Assembly (NCBI GenBank): GCA_028245195.1
Contig: JAOKCF010000001.1
Span: 478,326-542,325 of the forward strand
DNA: 64,000 nucleotides
From: Vicingaceae bacterium
GTDB taxonomy: Bacteria; Bacteroidota; Bacteroidia; Flavobacteriales_E; Vicingaceae
Direction: 5' to 3'
The translations under genes and the position numbers were made by a program. Below, one piece after another: positions 52,497-61,287 of the stretch; within the stretch, counting starts at the first letter, position 1; every line of letters begins with the position of its first letter. Under the pieces are notes generated by a model. The model saw only the letters and a list, made by a program, of their open reading frames with translations, made no database searches and was not told where the DNA came from.

Positions 52497-55091
52497 TTGT
52501 TGGTAAAGAACATCTTCCGCCTTTTTTTAGTAATCGCCATTTTGCTAAGCTCTTGTTCTACTGACAAGAACAAGGCTCTGAACCGCGGTTTTCATAACAT
52601 GACGTCTCGTTTTAATGGATATTTCAATGCCAGAGAAATTATGCTGTTAGAAGAGACGAACCTTAAAGACGGTTTTAAAGATGACTATTCTCAGCTGTTA
52701 CCCGTTTCTATTTACCCAGATGAGCAAAAATCTCAGGGCATGTATGCTCCAATGGACAAGATTATTGAAAAATGCTCAGAGGTGATTGAACGCCACTCCA
52801 TTGATCAAAGAAAAATAGAATACATTAAGTGGATAGATGATAGTTATTTTTTAATTGGACAAGCGCGCCTCTATAAACAAGAGTATGGTTTAGCTGAACA
52901 GACATTCCTTTACGTTTACCAACATTATAAAAAAGACCCTGCAAGATTCAGGGGACTCACTTGGCTTGTTAAAACCTTAATTGAAACAACCCAATGGGAC
53001 AGAGCGGAAGAGTTTTTAGATTTAGCAGAAAGTAACATTAGAAAATATCCTAAAGAATTCTTGGGTGAATACTATGCAACTGCTGCAGATTACAATATTA
53101 AACGGGATCAGGATTACGAAAAGGCAATAGAGAACTTAGAAAAAGCCGTTGAATTAACTAAGAAAAGAGAAGGCAAAGCCAGGTATACTTTTATCTTAGC
53201 CCAACTATATCAAGAGAAAAAGAATTTTTTACTAGCAACTGAAGCATATGGAAACGTACTAAAGTTAAACCCTGATTACAAAATGCGGTTTAATGCCAGA
53301 ATTAGCAGAGCAATTGCCTTTGATGTAAAAGGAAGCGATAGTAAAGCTATTAAGAAAGAGTTAAACAAAATGCTCAAAGACATCAAAAATGAAGAGTTTA
53401 AAGATCAAATTTATTTTGCCCTAGCAGAGTTAGCACTAAAAGAAGATAATGAACCGTTGGCCGTTGAATTACTTCAGAAATCAATTAATACGAGTGTCTC
53501 AAACAATAAGCAAAAGTCACTCTCCTATCTAAGGTTGGCAGATTTATATTTTGATAGGCCTAACTATATTGCAGCGCAAGAGCGTTACGATAGCACACTT
53601 CAATTTTTACCTGAAGAGCACCCTGAATATTTTCCAACGGAGGATAAAAACAATAACCTAAAAGACTTAGTTCGCAACCTAAAGATAATTAAACTGCAAG
53701 ACAGTCTATTGGTATTATCTAATTTAAGTACTGGAGATCGCGAAAAGAAGGTCAAAGAAATTATAGAAGCTCTAAAGAAAGAGGACGAAAGAAAAAAACA
53801 AGCAGAACTTAATAATTTAGCTTCTGCTCAAGACCAAACGAATCCGGGTCTAATTAACGTCGCAGGTGTTGGTCGGAAAGGAAAATGGTATTTCTATAAC
53901 CCTACTACCTCTGCACTTGGAATTAACGATTTTAAAACCATTTGGGGGGACATTCAATTAAGCGATAATTGGAGAAGAAAGAATAAAGTGTCCAATCAAA
54001 TAGTTGAAAAGCTTGATCCCAAAGAAAAAGAGGCAGCCACAGAAGATTCTGTTGAACAAGCGCAACGCTACAATGCTAATTTTTATTTAGAAGCTATTCC
54101 AAAGGACTATAAAGAACAATTGGCAGCGCACTGTAAGATTTCGGAGGCATTGTTCAATGTGGGTACTATTTTTAAGGAAAGTTTTAAGGACTATGTCAAC
54201 GCCATTAATTCTTTTGAAAGAGTAGTTACAGAATATGACACCTCGCAATATAATTTGCCGGCGCATTATCAATTGTATCGAATTTATACCATAAACGAGT
54301 ACGAAGAAAAAGCAGACATAGAAAAAAAGTGGGTGCAGAACAACCATCCATTTAGCGAATATGCCTATCTCATCAAAAATCCAAATTATAGCAAAGAGAC
54401 GAAAGAGACGAAAGAAAAAGTAGAGGAGTTCTATGTCTCTACTTACAAACTATATAAGTACGGGCTTTACAACGATGTTATAAACAGTTGTGAAAAAGCA
54501 GATCGCACTTTTGGTAAAAATCACTTAAAAGCAAAGTTTGATTTATTAAAGGCTCAGTCCATTGGTCGATCCAAACCTAAATCTGAATTTAAAGGAGCGC
54601 TTGAAAAACTGATAGCCGACCACCCTAGCACACCAGAACAAGCGAGAGCTCAGGAAATGCTTAATTTCTTAAATCAACAAATAACGAGTGGCGGGGCAAC
54701 TCAAAATAAAGCTCAAAAAGTGAGTTACGTTCGAGATGCAAAGGACCAGCACATGGTCATTCTTTCTGCCAAGCAGACAAAAAATGCAGGCTTTAGCATT
54801 TTAAAAAATAAACTGGCTGATTTTAATAAAAGTTCATTCCGGGAAATTCGATTATCAATAACTGAATCGGCTCTAGAAGACAAAACTATGTTTTTAGTGA
54901 GGGGGTTTAACAATGAAGCTGATGCAATTAAATACCTAAAAGCAATTAAAAACAATCCTGCTGTAAGCACTATCGTATCCCAATTTAATGGAAACCAATA
55001 TTTAATTTCGAACACAAATTTTAGAAAGCTCTTTAAAACTAAAAACGAAGAAGAGTATATTGAGTTTTTCAGAAAAGAGTATATGCTTTAA
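52497..55091 (+). CDS. sprE: T9SS lipoprotein SprE/PorW with TPR repeats
   Basis: SprE (PorW in Porphyromonas) is a periplasmic lipoprotein needed for type IX secretion and gliding. The 864-residue protein has a lipoprotein signal (FLVIAILLSSCSTDKNKAL; lipobox LLSSC), the family opening NRGFHNMTSRFNGYFNAREI, many TPR-like helices (YDKAIENLEKAVELTK-type, AEFALKEDNEPLAVELLQKS region) and a C-terminal SPOR-like domain (HMVILSAKQTKN ... FRKEYML). The start codon is TTG. It is followed by bactofilin and the ATP synthase genes and is divergent from an M23 peptidase. Together with PorX it shows that the organism has a T9SS. Confidence 0.88.
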   Translation: MLVKNIFRLFLVIAILLSSCSTDKNKALNRGFHNMTSRFNGYFNAREIMLLEETNLKDGFKDDYSQLLPVSIYPDEQKSQGMYAPMDKIIEKCSEVIERHSIDQRKIEYIKWIDDSYFLIGQARLYKQEYGLAEQTFLYVYQHYKKDPARFRGLTWLVKTLIETTQWDRAEEFLDLAESNIRKYPKEFLGEYYATAADYNIKRDQDYEKAIENLEKAVELTKKREGKARYTFILAQLYQEKKNFLLATEAYGNVLKLNPDYKMRFNARISRAIAFDVKGSDSKAIKKELNKMLKDIKNEEFKDQIYFALAELALKEDNEPLAVELLQKSINTSVSNNKQKSLSYLRLADLYFDRPNYIAAQERYDSTLQFLPEEHPEYFPTEDKNNNLKDLVRNLKIIKLQDSLLVLSNLSTGDREKKVKEIIEALKKEDERKKQAELNNLASAQDQTNPGLINVAGVGRKGKWYFYNPTTSALGINDFKTIWGDIQLSDNWRRKNKVSNQIVEKLDPKEKEAATEDSVEQAQRYNANFYLEAIPKDYKEQLAAHCKISEALFNVGTIFKESFKDYVNAINSFERVVTEYDTSQYNLPAHYQLYRIYTINEYEEKADIEKKWVQNNHPFSEYAYLIKNPNYSKETKETKEKVEEFYVSTYKLYKYGLYNDVINSCEKADRTFGKNHLKAKFDLLKAQSIGRSKPKSEFKGALEKLIADHPSTPEQARAQEMLNFLNQQITSGGATQNKAQKVSYVRDAKDQHMVILSAKQTKNAGFSILKNKLADFNKSSFREIRLSITESALEDKTMFLVRGFNNEADAIKYLKAIKNNPAVSTIVSQFNGNQYLISNTNFRKLFKTKNEEEYIEFFRKEYML

Positions 55092-55125
55092 AATATTTAC
55101 TCTAGATGATTTTTAATTAAATGTT

Positions 55126-55133
55126 ACTTTTGC
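55126..55133 (+). promoter_or_regulatory. -7 promoter box (TACTTTTG) before bactofilin
   Basis: Full TAnnTTTG match ending 7 bases before the ATG at 55141 (or 31 bases before the alternative ATG at 55165). Confidence 0.5.
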
Positions 55134-55140
55134 AAGTAAT

Positions 55141-55560
55141 ATGTTTAAGCTTAACTCAAATACCATGGCAAGAAATAACGAAGCAGATTCTTCAGCAATC
55201 AACATCATTAGAACAGGAACAGAAATTAGTGGTGACATTAATTGCAAGGAAGACATAAGAATTGATGGAAAGCTTTTTGGCAATCTTAAATCTGCCGGAA
55301 AGGTAGTTGTTGGTGAAGGTGGATTAATTGACGGAACTGTTGAATGTTCTCATGCTACAATATTTGGAGACATTAAAGGCACCATTACTGTTAATGAACT
55401 CTTAGGCCTAAAATCAACTGCAAATTTGGTGGGAGACATCACAACAAACAAGTTGCAAATTGAACCAGGCGCAAATTTCTCTGGAAGTTGTAAAATGGGT
55501 GCTGTTATAAAAGGCATAAAGAATGACATCAGAGAAGGATCCAAAGAAAAAACGGCCTAG
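55141..55560 (+). CDS. Bactofilin (polymer-forming cytoskeletal protein)
   Basis: The 139-residue protein is a bactofilin: a short flexible N-terminus and a right-handed beta-helix of repeats (GTEISGDINCKEDIRIDGKL, GNLKSAGKVVVGEGGLIDGT, TIFGDIKGTITVNELLGLKS, ANLVGDITTNKLQIEPGANF). Bactofilins self-assemble without nucleotide and scaffold cell-wall enzymes; an M23 peptidase is encoded 3 kb away, a common partnership. The start could instead be the ATG at 55165. Its end overlaps the next gene by 38 bases. Confidence 0.9.
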   Translation: MFKLNSNTMARNNEADSSAINIIRTGTEISGDINCKEDIRIDGKLFGNLKSAGKVVVGEGGLIDGTVECSHATIFGDIKGTITVNELLGLKSTANLVGDITTNKLQIEPGANFSGSCKMGAVIKGIKNDIREGSKEKTA

Positions 55561-55765
55561 GTATTTAGCCCTTACAGGCATTGCTTTTCAAATGGGCATT
55601 ACCATTTACTTATTTTCATTTCTTGGAAAGTACTTGGACAACCGTTACTCTATTGAAGATAATTATTGGACCATTGGACTCACGCTAATTGGTGTGGTTC
55701 TTTCTTTTTATAGCTTACTCAAGCAAGTGAATCGCATAAACAAGGAAGAAGAAAATGATAAATAA
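55523..55765 (+). CDS. AtpZ/AtpI-like small membrane protein
   Basis: The 80-residue protein has a basic head (MTSEKDPKKKRPRY), two membrane helices (ALTGIAFQMGITIYLFSFLG and WTIGLTLIGVVLSFYSLLKQ) and a charged tail. It matches the AtpZ/AtpI accessory proteins at the head of F-type ATP synthase operons, which help c-ring assembly or ion handling. It overlaps bactofilin at its start and the next gene at its end by 11 bases, linking bactofilin and the ATP synthase cluster in one transcript. Confidence 0.82.
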   Translation: MTSEKDPKKKRPRYLALTGIAFQMGITIYLFSFLGKYLDNRYSIEDNYWTIGLTLIGVVLSFYSLLKQVNRINKEEENDK

Positions 55766-56138
55766 CCTCACCTCATTCTCTCTTTGTTTACTTTTCGTAC
55801 TTCTTATAGTTTTTGTTATACACCAGTCAACCCTTTCTTTTATAAATGTTGATTGGAATCTTAATCTAATTAATGAGTCATATTTAACCAATTATTTTTT
55901 AGTTGTTTTCACTTATGGCATTATCGTTCATTTGAATGACAAAAAAAGTCAAAGCTTAGGGTTTATATTTCTTGGCGGTTTTTTTTTAAAATTGGCCGTA
56001 TTTATGGTTTTTTTTAATCCAGTTTATAAGTCAGATTTAGAAATTTCAACCTTAGAGTTTACATCATTTTTTATACCTTATGGAATCTGCTTAACGTTCG
56101 AGACATTTGTGTTGATAAGACTTTTAAATCGATCTTAA
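55755..56138 (+). CDS. Hydrophobic protein at the ATP synthase cluster (DUF6168-like)
   Basis: The 127-residue protein has four membrane helices (LCLLFVLLIVFVIHQSTL, YFLVVFTYGIIVHL, GFIFLGGFFLKLAVFMVFF, FFIPYGICLTFETFVLIRLL). It occupies the position of AtpI-like subunit I between an AtpZ-like gene and atpB, and I recall DUF6168 proteins in this place in flavobacteria. It may help assemble the Fo part; no catalytic residues are recognised. It is separated from atpB by a 105-base gap holding a promoter. Confidence 0.7.
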   Translation: MINNLTSFSLCLLFVLLIVFVIHQSTLSFINVDWNLNLINESYLTNYFLVVFTYGIIVHLNDKKSQSLGFIFLGGFFLKLAVFMVFFNPVYKSDLEISTLEFTSFFIPYGICLTFETFVLIRLLNRS

Positions 56139-56201
56139 AATAAAACCAAAAAATTCAAGAAATAAGTGCATTTCTTAACTTTCTTTCTAAATAATATTCA
56201 C

Positions 56202-56209
56202 TACTTTTG
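56202..56209 (+). promoter_or_regulatory. -7 promoter box (TACTTTTG) for the ATP synthase genes
   Basis: Full TAnnTTTG match followed by CGCCCG, 34 bases before the atpB start. The leader would be about 30 bases. Confidence 0.6.
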
Positions 56210-56243
56210 CGCCCGAATTAGGACCTCTTTTTGAATTATAGAA

Positions 56244-57317
56244 ATGACGGGAAAAAAAATACTTTTTACGCTATTATTTGCACTTTTTGCAATTCCATTT
56301 TCTTTAATAGCAAGTAACGAATCTAACAACGAAAGTGCGTTAGAGGGAAAGGATAAAACAAAAAGCGAGATCAAAGCATATATTAATCATCACCTTGAAG
56401 ATTCTTACGATTTTTCGATTTGGCATGCTGCGGGAATAGAATTTCCTCTTCCAATTATCTTAATCGACGAAGGCCTGCAAGTTTTCTCTTCTTCAAAATT
56501 TCATCATGGTAAAACTTTAGCTGAGCACAACGGTAACTTTTATAAAGTCTATCACAATAAAATTTACAAAACAGATGTAGAAGGCACAATAAGCATCGAT
56601 CCTGAAACAAATCATCCTGAACAAACGAAACCTCTAAATTTTTCAATTACAAAAAATGTAATGTCGATTTTCCTTTTTGGACTACTTATGTTTTTCATAT
56701 TCAGAAGTGTTGCTAAGTCTTATGGAGAAGATCAAATACCTAATAAACTAGGACGTTTTATTGAACCTCTAGTAATCTTTGTTAGAGATGACATTGCAAT
56801 TCCCAACATTGGCGAAAAGCACTACAGAAGATTTATGGGTTATCTATTAACTGTATTTTTCTTTATTTGGTTTCTAAATTTAGGAGGAATGACTCCTTTA
56901 GGAATTGGTGTAACCAACAACCTAGCTGTAACTTTCTGTTTGGCCATAATCACATTTATAATTACAACAATATCCGGTAATAAAAGTTACTGGGGTCACA
57001 TATTCTGGATGCCAGGTGTGCCTGCTCCAATGAAAATCATTTTAGCTCCTATAGAGTTATTGGGGATTTTTATAAAGCCATTTGCCTTAATGATTCGATT
57101 ATTTGCAAACATGACAGCAGGTCACGTTGTAATGATGAGCTTAATCGGTTTGTTATACATTTTTACCAACTGGTTTGCTAGGGGAGCATTTTTAGGGTTA
57201 ACATTATTTTTATCAATCATAGAACTTTTGGTTGCATTTCTTCAAGCCTACATCTTTACGATGTTAACTGCCCTTTATTTTGGCGGTGCGGTTGCAGAAC
57301 ATGACGATCATCATTAA
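56244..57317 (+). CDS. atpB: ATP synthase Fo subunit a
   Basis: Subunit a forms the proton half-channels of ATP synthase. The 357-residue protein is longer than the Escherichia subunit because it has a cleavable-type N-terminal signal (ILFTLLFALFAIPFSLIAS) and a 100-residue exported N-terminal region typical of Bacteroidota. The essential arginine is R285 in LMIRLFANMTAGH, and the other channel segments (FLNLGGMTPLGIG, FLQAYIFTMLTALYF) are present. It ends in a histidine/aspartate tail (EHDDHH). It is the first of six consecutive atp genes. Confidence 0.95.
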   Translation: MTGKKILFTLLFALFAIPFSLIASNESNNESALEGKDKTKSEIKAYINHHLEDSYDFSIWHAAGIEFPLPIILIDEGLQVFSSSKFHHGKTLAEHNGNFYKVYHNKIYKTDVEGTISIDPETNHPEQTKPLNFSITKNVMSIFLFGLLMFFIFRSVAKSYGEDQIPNKLGRFIEPLVIFVRDDIAIPNIGEKHYRRFMGYLLTVFFFIWFLNLGGMTPLGIGVTNNLAVTFCLAIITFIITTISGNKSYWGHIFWMPGVPAPMKIILAPIELLGIFIKPFALMIRLFANMTAGHVVMMSLIGLLYIFTNWFARGAFLGLTLFLSIIELLVAFLQAYIFTMLTALYFGGAVAEHDDHH

Positions 57318-57345
57318 TTCGTATTTTTTAATTTAACTATATATT

Positions 57346-57537
57346 ATGCAAATTCCAGAAATCGTAGGAGCAGGTTTAATTGTGATTGGTGCCGGTATCG
57401 GTATCGGTAGAATTGGAGGTTCAGCAATGGAGGCTATCGCAAGACAGCCAGAAGCTACCAACAAAATTCAAACTGCAATGCTTATCGCTGCTGCACTTAT
57501 TGAAGGTATTGGTTTCGCTGCTTTATTCGCAGTTTAA
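57346..57537 (+). CDS. atpE: ATP synthase Fo subunit c
   Basis: The 63-residue proteolipid forms the rotating c-ring. Helix 1 has the glycine-rich VIGAGIGIGRIGGSAMEAI, the polar loop is RQP (33-35), and helix 2 carries the proton-binding glutamate E53 in AAALIEGIGF. The residues next to E53 do not show the Na-binding pattern, so it is probably proton-driven. It is followed by a strong hairpin before atpF. Confidence 0.96.
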   Translation: MQIPEIVGAGLIVIGAGIGIGRIGGSAMEAIARQPEATNKIQTAMLIAAALIEGIGFAALFAV

Positions 57538-57550
57538 TCATCAAACTATT

Positions 57551-57585
57551 AAATAACCCTGCAGCGGTTCGCTGCAGGGTTATTT
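57551..57585 (+). terminator. Perfect 15-bp hairpin between atpE and atpF
   Basis: Left arm AAATAACCCTGCAGC (57551-57565) and right arm GCTGCAGGGTTATTT (57571-57585) enclose a 5-base loop. No long T run follows, only TTTCAACATT, so it is more likely an mRNA-stabilising or attenuating structure than a full terminator, because atpF-H-A-G follow without another obvious promoter. Confidence 0.8.
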
Positions 57586-57603
57586 CAACATTAAAAAATA
57601 AAG

Positions 57604-58104
57604 ATGGAAAAATTATTAGACAAGTTTGAAGTTGGGTTGTTCTTTTGGCAACTAATTTTATTCCTCGCGTTGTTGTTCTTACTTAGAAAATATGCTTGGA
57701 AGCCTATTCTTACTTCTGTTATTAATAGAGAAGACTCTATTAAAGAAGGGTTAGAAGCTGCAGAAAATGCTAAAGAGCAAATGCGTCAGTTGAAAGAAGA
57801 TAACAAGGCGTTGTTGGCTGAAGCAAGAATCGAAAGGGATCAAATTGTTAAAGAAGCAAGAGAAGCAAAAGACAAAATGATTTCTGATGCGAAGGAGACA
57901 GCAAAAGAAGAAGGTGCAAAAATGATTGAAGCTGCAAAATCTGCTATACAAGCGGAAAGAAACGCTGCAGTAACTGAATTAAAAAGTCAAGTAGCAGTAT
58001 TGTCTATTCAAATTGCTGAAAAGATAATTAAGAGCGAAATTTCTTCAGATGCAAAGCAGCAAGAAATAATTTCTGCAGCGATGCAAAATGCTAAATTGAA
58101 TTAA
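57604..58104 (+). CDS. atpF: ATP synthase Fo subunit b
   Basis: The 166-residue protein is the peripheral stalk: one N-terminal membrane helix (GLFFWQLILFLALLFLL), then a long charged coiled coil (EAAENAKEQMRQLKEDNKAL, REAKDKMISDAKETAKEE) that reaches F1. It has a normal length and ends 7 bases before atpH. Confidence 0.94.
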   Translation: MEKLLDKFEVGLFFWQLILFLALLFLLRKYAWKPILTSVINREDSIKEGLEAAENAKEQMRQLKEDNKALLAEARIERDQIVKEAREAKDKMISDAKETAKEEGAKMIEAAKSAIQAERNAAVTELKSQVAVLSIQIAEKIIKSEISSDAKQQEIISAAMQNAKLN

Positions 58105-58111
58105 TAACGAC

Positions 58112-58654
58112 ATGAAAGGAGTTAGAGCAGCAATAAGATATGCGAAAGCATTACAACAATTAGCCCAAGAGCAACAGCTTTTGGATACGGTAATTGTTGA
58201 CGTAAAGTTGATTCATAGCACCATAGTTAATAATAATGAACTAACATCAATGCTTCGAAGTCCACTAATTAAGGCGGACAAAAAGAGCAGTGTAATAACT
58301 GCGATTTTCGACAAAAAAATAAACGAACATACTTTACGATTCATCCAATTAGTAGTATCTCATAAGAGAGAAGCTATGTTGGACGTTATCTGTGAGGAGT
58401 TTATTAAAGTTTACGATGCACTAAAAAATATTGCACGTTTAACAGTTACAACTCCTTCAGCATTAACAGATGCTCTAAGAGCTGAGTTGATAAACAAAAT
58501 CAAATCCGATTATTCTCTTTCTGCTGTAGAATTAGTAGAAAAAACAGATGCGTCATTAATCGGTGGAATGATCTTACGAATGGGCGACAAACAATTGGAC
58601 GCTAGCATTCGTAGACAGTTAAATGACATTAAACAAGAATTAGTACAAGCATAA
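58112..58654 (+). CDS. atpH: ATP synthase F1 subunit delta
   Basis: The 180-residue delta subunit joins the b stalk to the top of F1. It shows the N-terminal helical domain ([15 protein letters not shown]) and the C-terminal signature [20 protein letters not shown]. It sits between atpF and atpA with short gaps (7 and 13 bases). Confidence 0.94.
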   Translation: MKGVRAAIRYAKALQQLAQEQQLLDTVIVDVKLIHSTIVNNNELTSMLRSPLIKADKKSSVITAIFDKKINEHTLRFIQLVVSHKREAMLDVICEEFIKVYDALKNIARLTVTTPSALTDALRAELINKIKSDYSLSAVELVEKTDASLIGGMILRMGDKQLDASIRRQLNDIKQELVQA

Positions 58655-58667
58655 AAATCAGATAAAA

Positions 58668-60248
58668 ATGGCTGAAGTAAATCCGGCAGAAGTTTCTGCA
58701 ATTCTTAGAGATCAATTAGCAGGTGTAAAAACCGAAGCAGACTTAGAAGAAGTTGGTACCGTCCTTTACGTAGGAGATGGTATTGCAAGAATCTATGGAA
58801 TGTCACAAGTTCAATCAGGAGAGCTGATTGAGTTTGATAATGGACTTATGGGTATCGTTCTTAACTTAGAGGAAGATAACGTAGGTGCTGTATTATTGGG
58901 TTCTTCTAACAAAGTTAGAGAAGGTGATACTGTAAAAAGAACAGGTAGAATTGCGTCTGTTAATGTTGGAGAAGGTATGTTAGGAAGGGTAGTTGATACT
59001 CTTGGAACTCCAATCGACGGTAAAGGACCGATTCAAGGTGAAACATTTGAAATGCCAATTGAAAGAAAGGCTCCAGGTGTAATTTACCGTCAACCAGTAT
59101 CTGAACCACTTCAAACAGGTATTAAGTCAATTGACTCAATGATTCCTGTAGGAAGAGGACAAAGAGAGTTAATTATTGGAGATAGACAAACAGGGAAAAC
59201 AACTGTTGCTATTGATACCATTATTAATCAAAAAGAATTTTACGACAGAGGCGAGCCTGTATACTGTGTATACGTTGCTATTGGTCAAAAAGGGTCTACA
59301 GTTGCAGGTATTGTAAAGACGTTAGAAGATGCAGGTGCAATGGACTACACTACTATTGTTGCTGCAAACGCTTCCGACCCTGCTCCAATGCAATTTTACG
59401 CTCCATTTACCGGCGCTGCAATTGCTGAATATTTTAGAGATACAGGAAGACCTGCATTAATCGTATTTGATGATTTATCGAAACAAGCAGTTGCCTACCG
59501 TGAGGTTTCTTTATTATTAAGAAGACCTCCAGGTCGTGAGGCATATCCTGGTGATGTATTTTACCTTCACTCTAGATTATTGGAAAGAGCGGCAAAAGTT
59601 ATTAATGACGATACAATTGCTTCTCAAATGAACGATTTACCTCCCTCATTGATAGGTAAAGTGAAAGGTGGTGGTTCAATTACGGCACTTCCAATTATCG
59701 AAACACAAGCAGGAGACGTTTCTGCATACATTCCAACCAACGTAATTTCAATTACTGATGGTCAGATATTCTTAGAGTCAAACTTATTCCTTTCTGGTGT
59801 GCGACCTGCAATTAATGTAGGTATCTCAGTATCTAGAGTTGGGGGAGCTGCTCAAATTAAGTCTATGAAGAAAGTAGCAGGTACTTTAAAGTTAGACCAA
59901 GCACAGTATCGTGAACTAGAGGCTTTCTCTAAATTCGGTTCTGACTTAGATGCTGCAACTAAATCTGTACTAGACAAAGGAGCTAGAAACGTTGAGATTT
60001 TGAAACAAGCTCAAAATGACCCAATGTCTGTTGAAAATCAAGTTGCTATTATTCATTTAGGAGTTAAAGGATTATTGAGAAGTATTCCAGTAAACCAAGT
60101 AAGAAAATTTGAAGCGGAATATTTAGACTATTTGAACGCTAAGCACAGAGATACTTTAGGTGCATTAAAAGCAGGAAAATATACAGATGCAGAAACTTCA
60201 ATTTTAGAAAAAGTAGCGAATGACTTAAGTGCAAATTATACTGCATAG
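58668..60248 (+). CDS. atpA: ATP synthase F1 subunit alpha
   Basis: The 526-residue alpha subunit forms the non-catalytic sites of F1. Walker A is GDRQTGKTT at residues 171-179, and the alpha-specific stretches [27 protein letters not shown] (Walker B region) and [20 protein letters not shown] are present. The sequence ends normally. The beta subunit gene atpD is not adjacent, as is usual in Bacteroidota, where atpDC lies elsewhere. Confidence 0.97.
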   Translation: MAEVNPAEVSAILRDQLAGVKTEADLEEVGTVLYVGDGIARIYGMSQVQSGELIEFDNGLMGIVLNLEEDNVGAVLLGSSNKVREGDTVKRTGRIASVNVGEGMLGRVVDTLGTPIDGKGPIQGETFEMPIERKAPGVIYRQPVSEPLQTGIKSIDSMIPVGRGQRELIIGDRQTGKTTVAIDTIINQKEFYDRGEPVYCVYVAIGQKGSTVAGIVKTLEDAGAMDYTTIVAANASDPAPMQFYAPFTGAAIAEYFRDTGRPALIVFDDLSKQAVAYREVSLLLRRPPGREAYPGDVFYLHSRLLERAAKVINDDTIASQMNDLPPSLIGKVKGGGSITALPIIETQAGDVSAYIPTNVISITDGQIFLESNLFLSGVRPAINVGISVSRVGGAAQIKSMKKVAGTLKLDQAQYRELEAFSKFGSDLDAATKSVLDKGARNVEILKQAQNDPMSVENQVAIIHLGVKGLLRSIPVNQVRKFEAEYLDYLNAKHRDTLGALKAGKYTDAETSILEKVANDLSANYTA

Positions 60249-60274
60249 TCAATAGCTAAACACTAGCTAATAAA

Positions 60275-61162
60275 ATGGCAAATTTAAAAGAAATACGAAA
60301 TAGGATTACTTCGGTATCATCCACAAGGCAGATTACTTCTGCCATGAAGATGGTGTCTGCTGCCAAACTAAGAAGAGCTCAAGATGCAATTACGCAAATG
60401 AGACCTTACGCCAATAAACTGAAAGAGTTATTGGGCAACTTAAATGACAATGCAGACAGTGACGAAGGGAGTATCTATGCTGAACAAAGAGAAGTGAAAA
60501 GAGTCTTGATGATTCCCATTACTTCTAACAGAGGTTTAGCCGGTGCTTTTAATGCTAATATTATAAAAGAGACATCGAAAGTTATCAATGAAAAATACGC
60601 AGACAAAGATGTGACGGTATTAGCAATTGGTAAAAAAGCAGATGATTTCTTTAAGAAGACAGCTTACAACATTAAAGGAACGACCCTACCTAGTAAGTTA
60701 GATACCATTTACGATGATCTTACTTTTAATAATGTAGCTAAGATTACTCAAAAGATCATGAGATCTTTTGAGTACAAACAATTTGACATAGTAGTGATTA
60801 TTTACAACGAATTTGTAAATGCTGCTATTCAAAATGTAAATGTGGAGCAAATGATGCCAATCGTTTCTAATGAGGTTGAAGGAGAAGAATCAACTGCTGT
60901 TTCTGATTACATTTATGAGCCTTCAAAAGCATTTATTGTTGAAGAGCTCATTCCTAAGTCGATTAAATTACAGTTATTCAAAGCTATATTAGATTCTCAT
61001 GCTTCAGAGCACGGAGCTAGAATGACAGCTATGCATAAAGCAACAGATAATGCTTCTGATCTTATTAATGACTTGAAACTTGTCTATAACAAAGCTAGAC
61101 AAGCATCTATTACCAATGAAATATTAGAAATTGTTGGTGGCGCTGAAGCACTGAACGACTAA
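60275..61162 (+). CDS. atpG: ATP synthase F1 subunit gamma
   Basis: The 295-residue gamma subunit is the central shaft. It begins MANLKEIRNRITSVSSTRQI and TSAMKMVSAAKLRRAQ, has LMIPITSNRGLAGAFNANII, and ends with SEHGARMTAMHKATDNASDL and ARQASITNEILEIVGGAEAL, the classic C-terminal helix. It is the last gene of the cluster and is followed by a terminator. Confidence 0.96.
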   Translation: MANLKEIRNRITSVSSTRQITSAMKMVSAAKLRRAQDAITQMRPYANKLKELLGNLNDNADSDEGSIYAEQREVKRVLMIPITSNRGLAGAFNANIIKETSKVINEKYADKDVTVLAIGKKADDFFKKTAYNIKGTTLPSKLDTIYDDLTFNNVAKITQKIMRSFEYKQFDIVVIIYNEFVNAAIQNVNVEQMMPIVSNEVEGEESTAVSDYIYEPSKAFIVEELIPKSIKLQLFKAILDSHASEHGARMTAMHKATDNASDLINDLKLVYNKARQASITNEILEIVGGAEALND

Positions 61163-61182
61163 TAAATTTATTTACCTCATTT

Positions 61183-61217
61183 AAAAGCCTTGCATCTATT
61201 CGAAGTAAGGCTTTTTT
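61183..61217 (+). terminator. Intrinsic terminator after atpG
   Basis: A 9-bp stem AAAAGCCTT/AAGGCTTTT (61183-61191 and 61207-61215) with a 15-base loop is followed by further Ts. It lies 20 bases after the atpG stop codon and closes the ATP synthase transcript. Confidence 0.75.
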
Positions 61218-61237
61218 GTTTCTACACCTCAATAGCG

Positions 61238-61267
61238 TTGCATTGTAAATAAGTATCGCTATTTTTA
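61238..61267 (+). promoter_or_regulatory. Candidate promoter of the PNGase F-related gene
   Basis: TTG at 61238-61240, a 19-base spacer and TATTTTTA at 61260-61267 (seven of eight matches to TAnnTTTG), 20 bases before the ATG. Confidence 0.4.
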
Positions 61268-61287
61268 GAACCCAGAAATAAAAGCAC

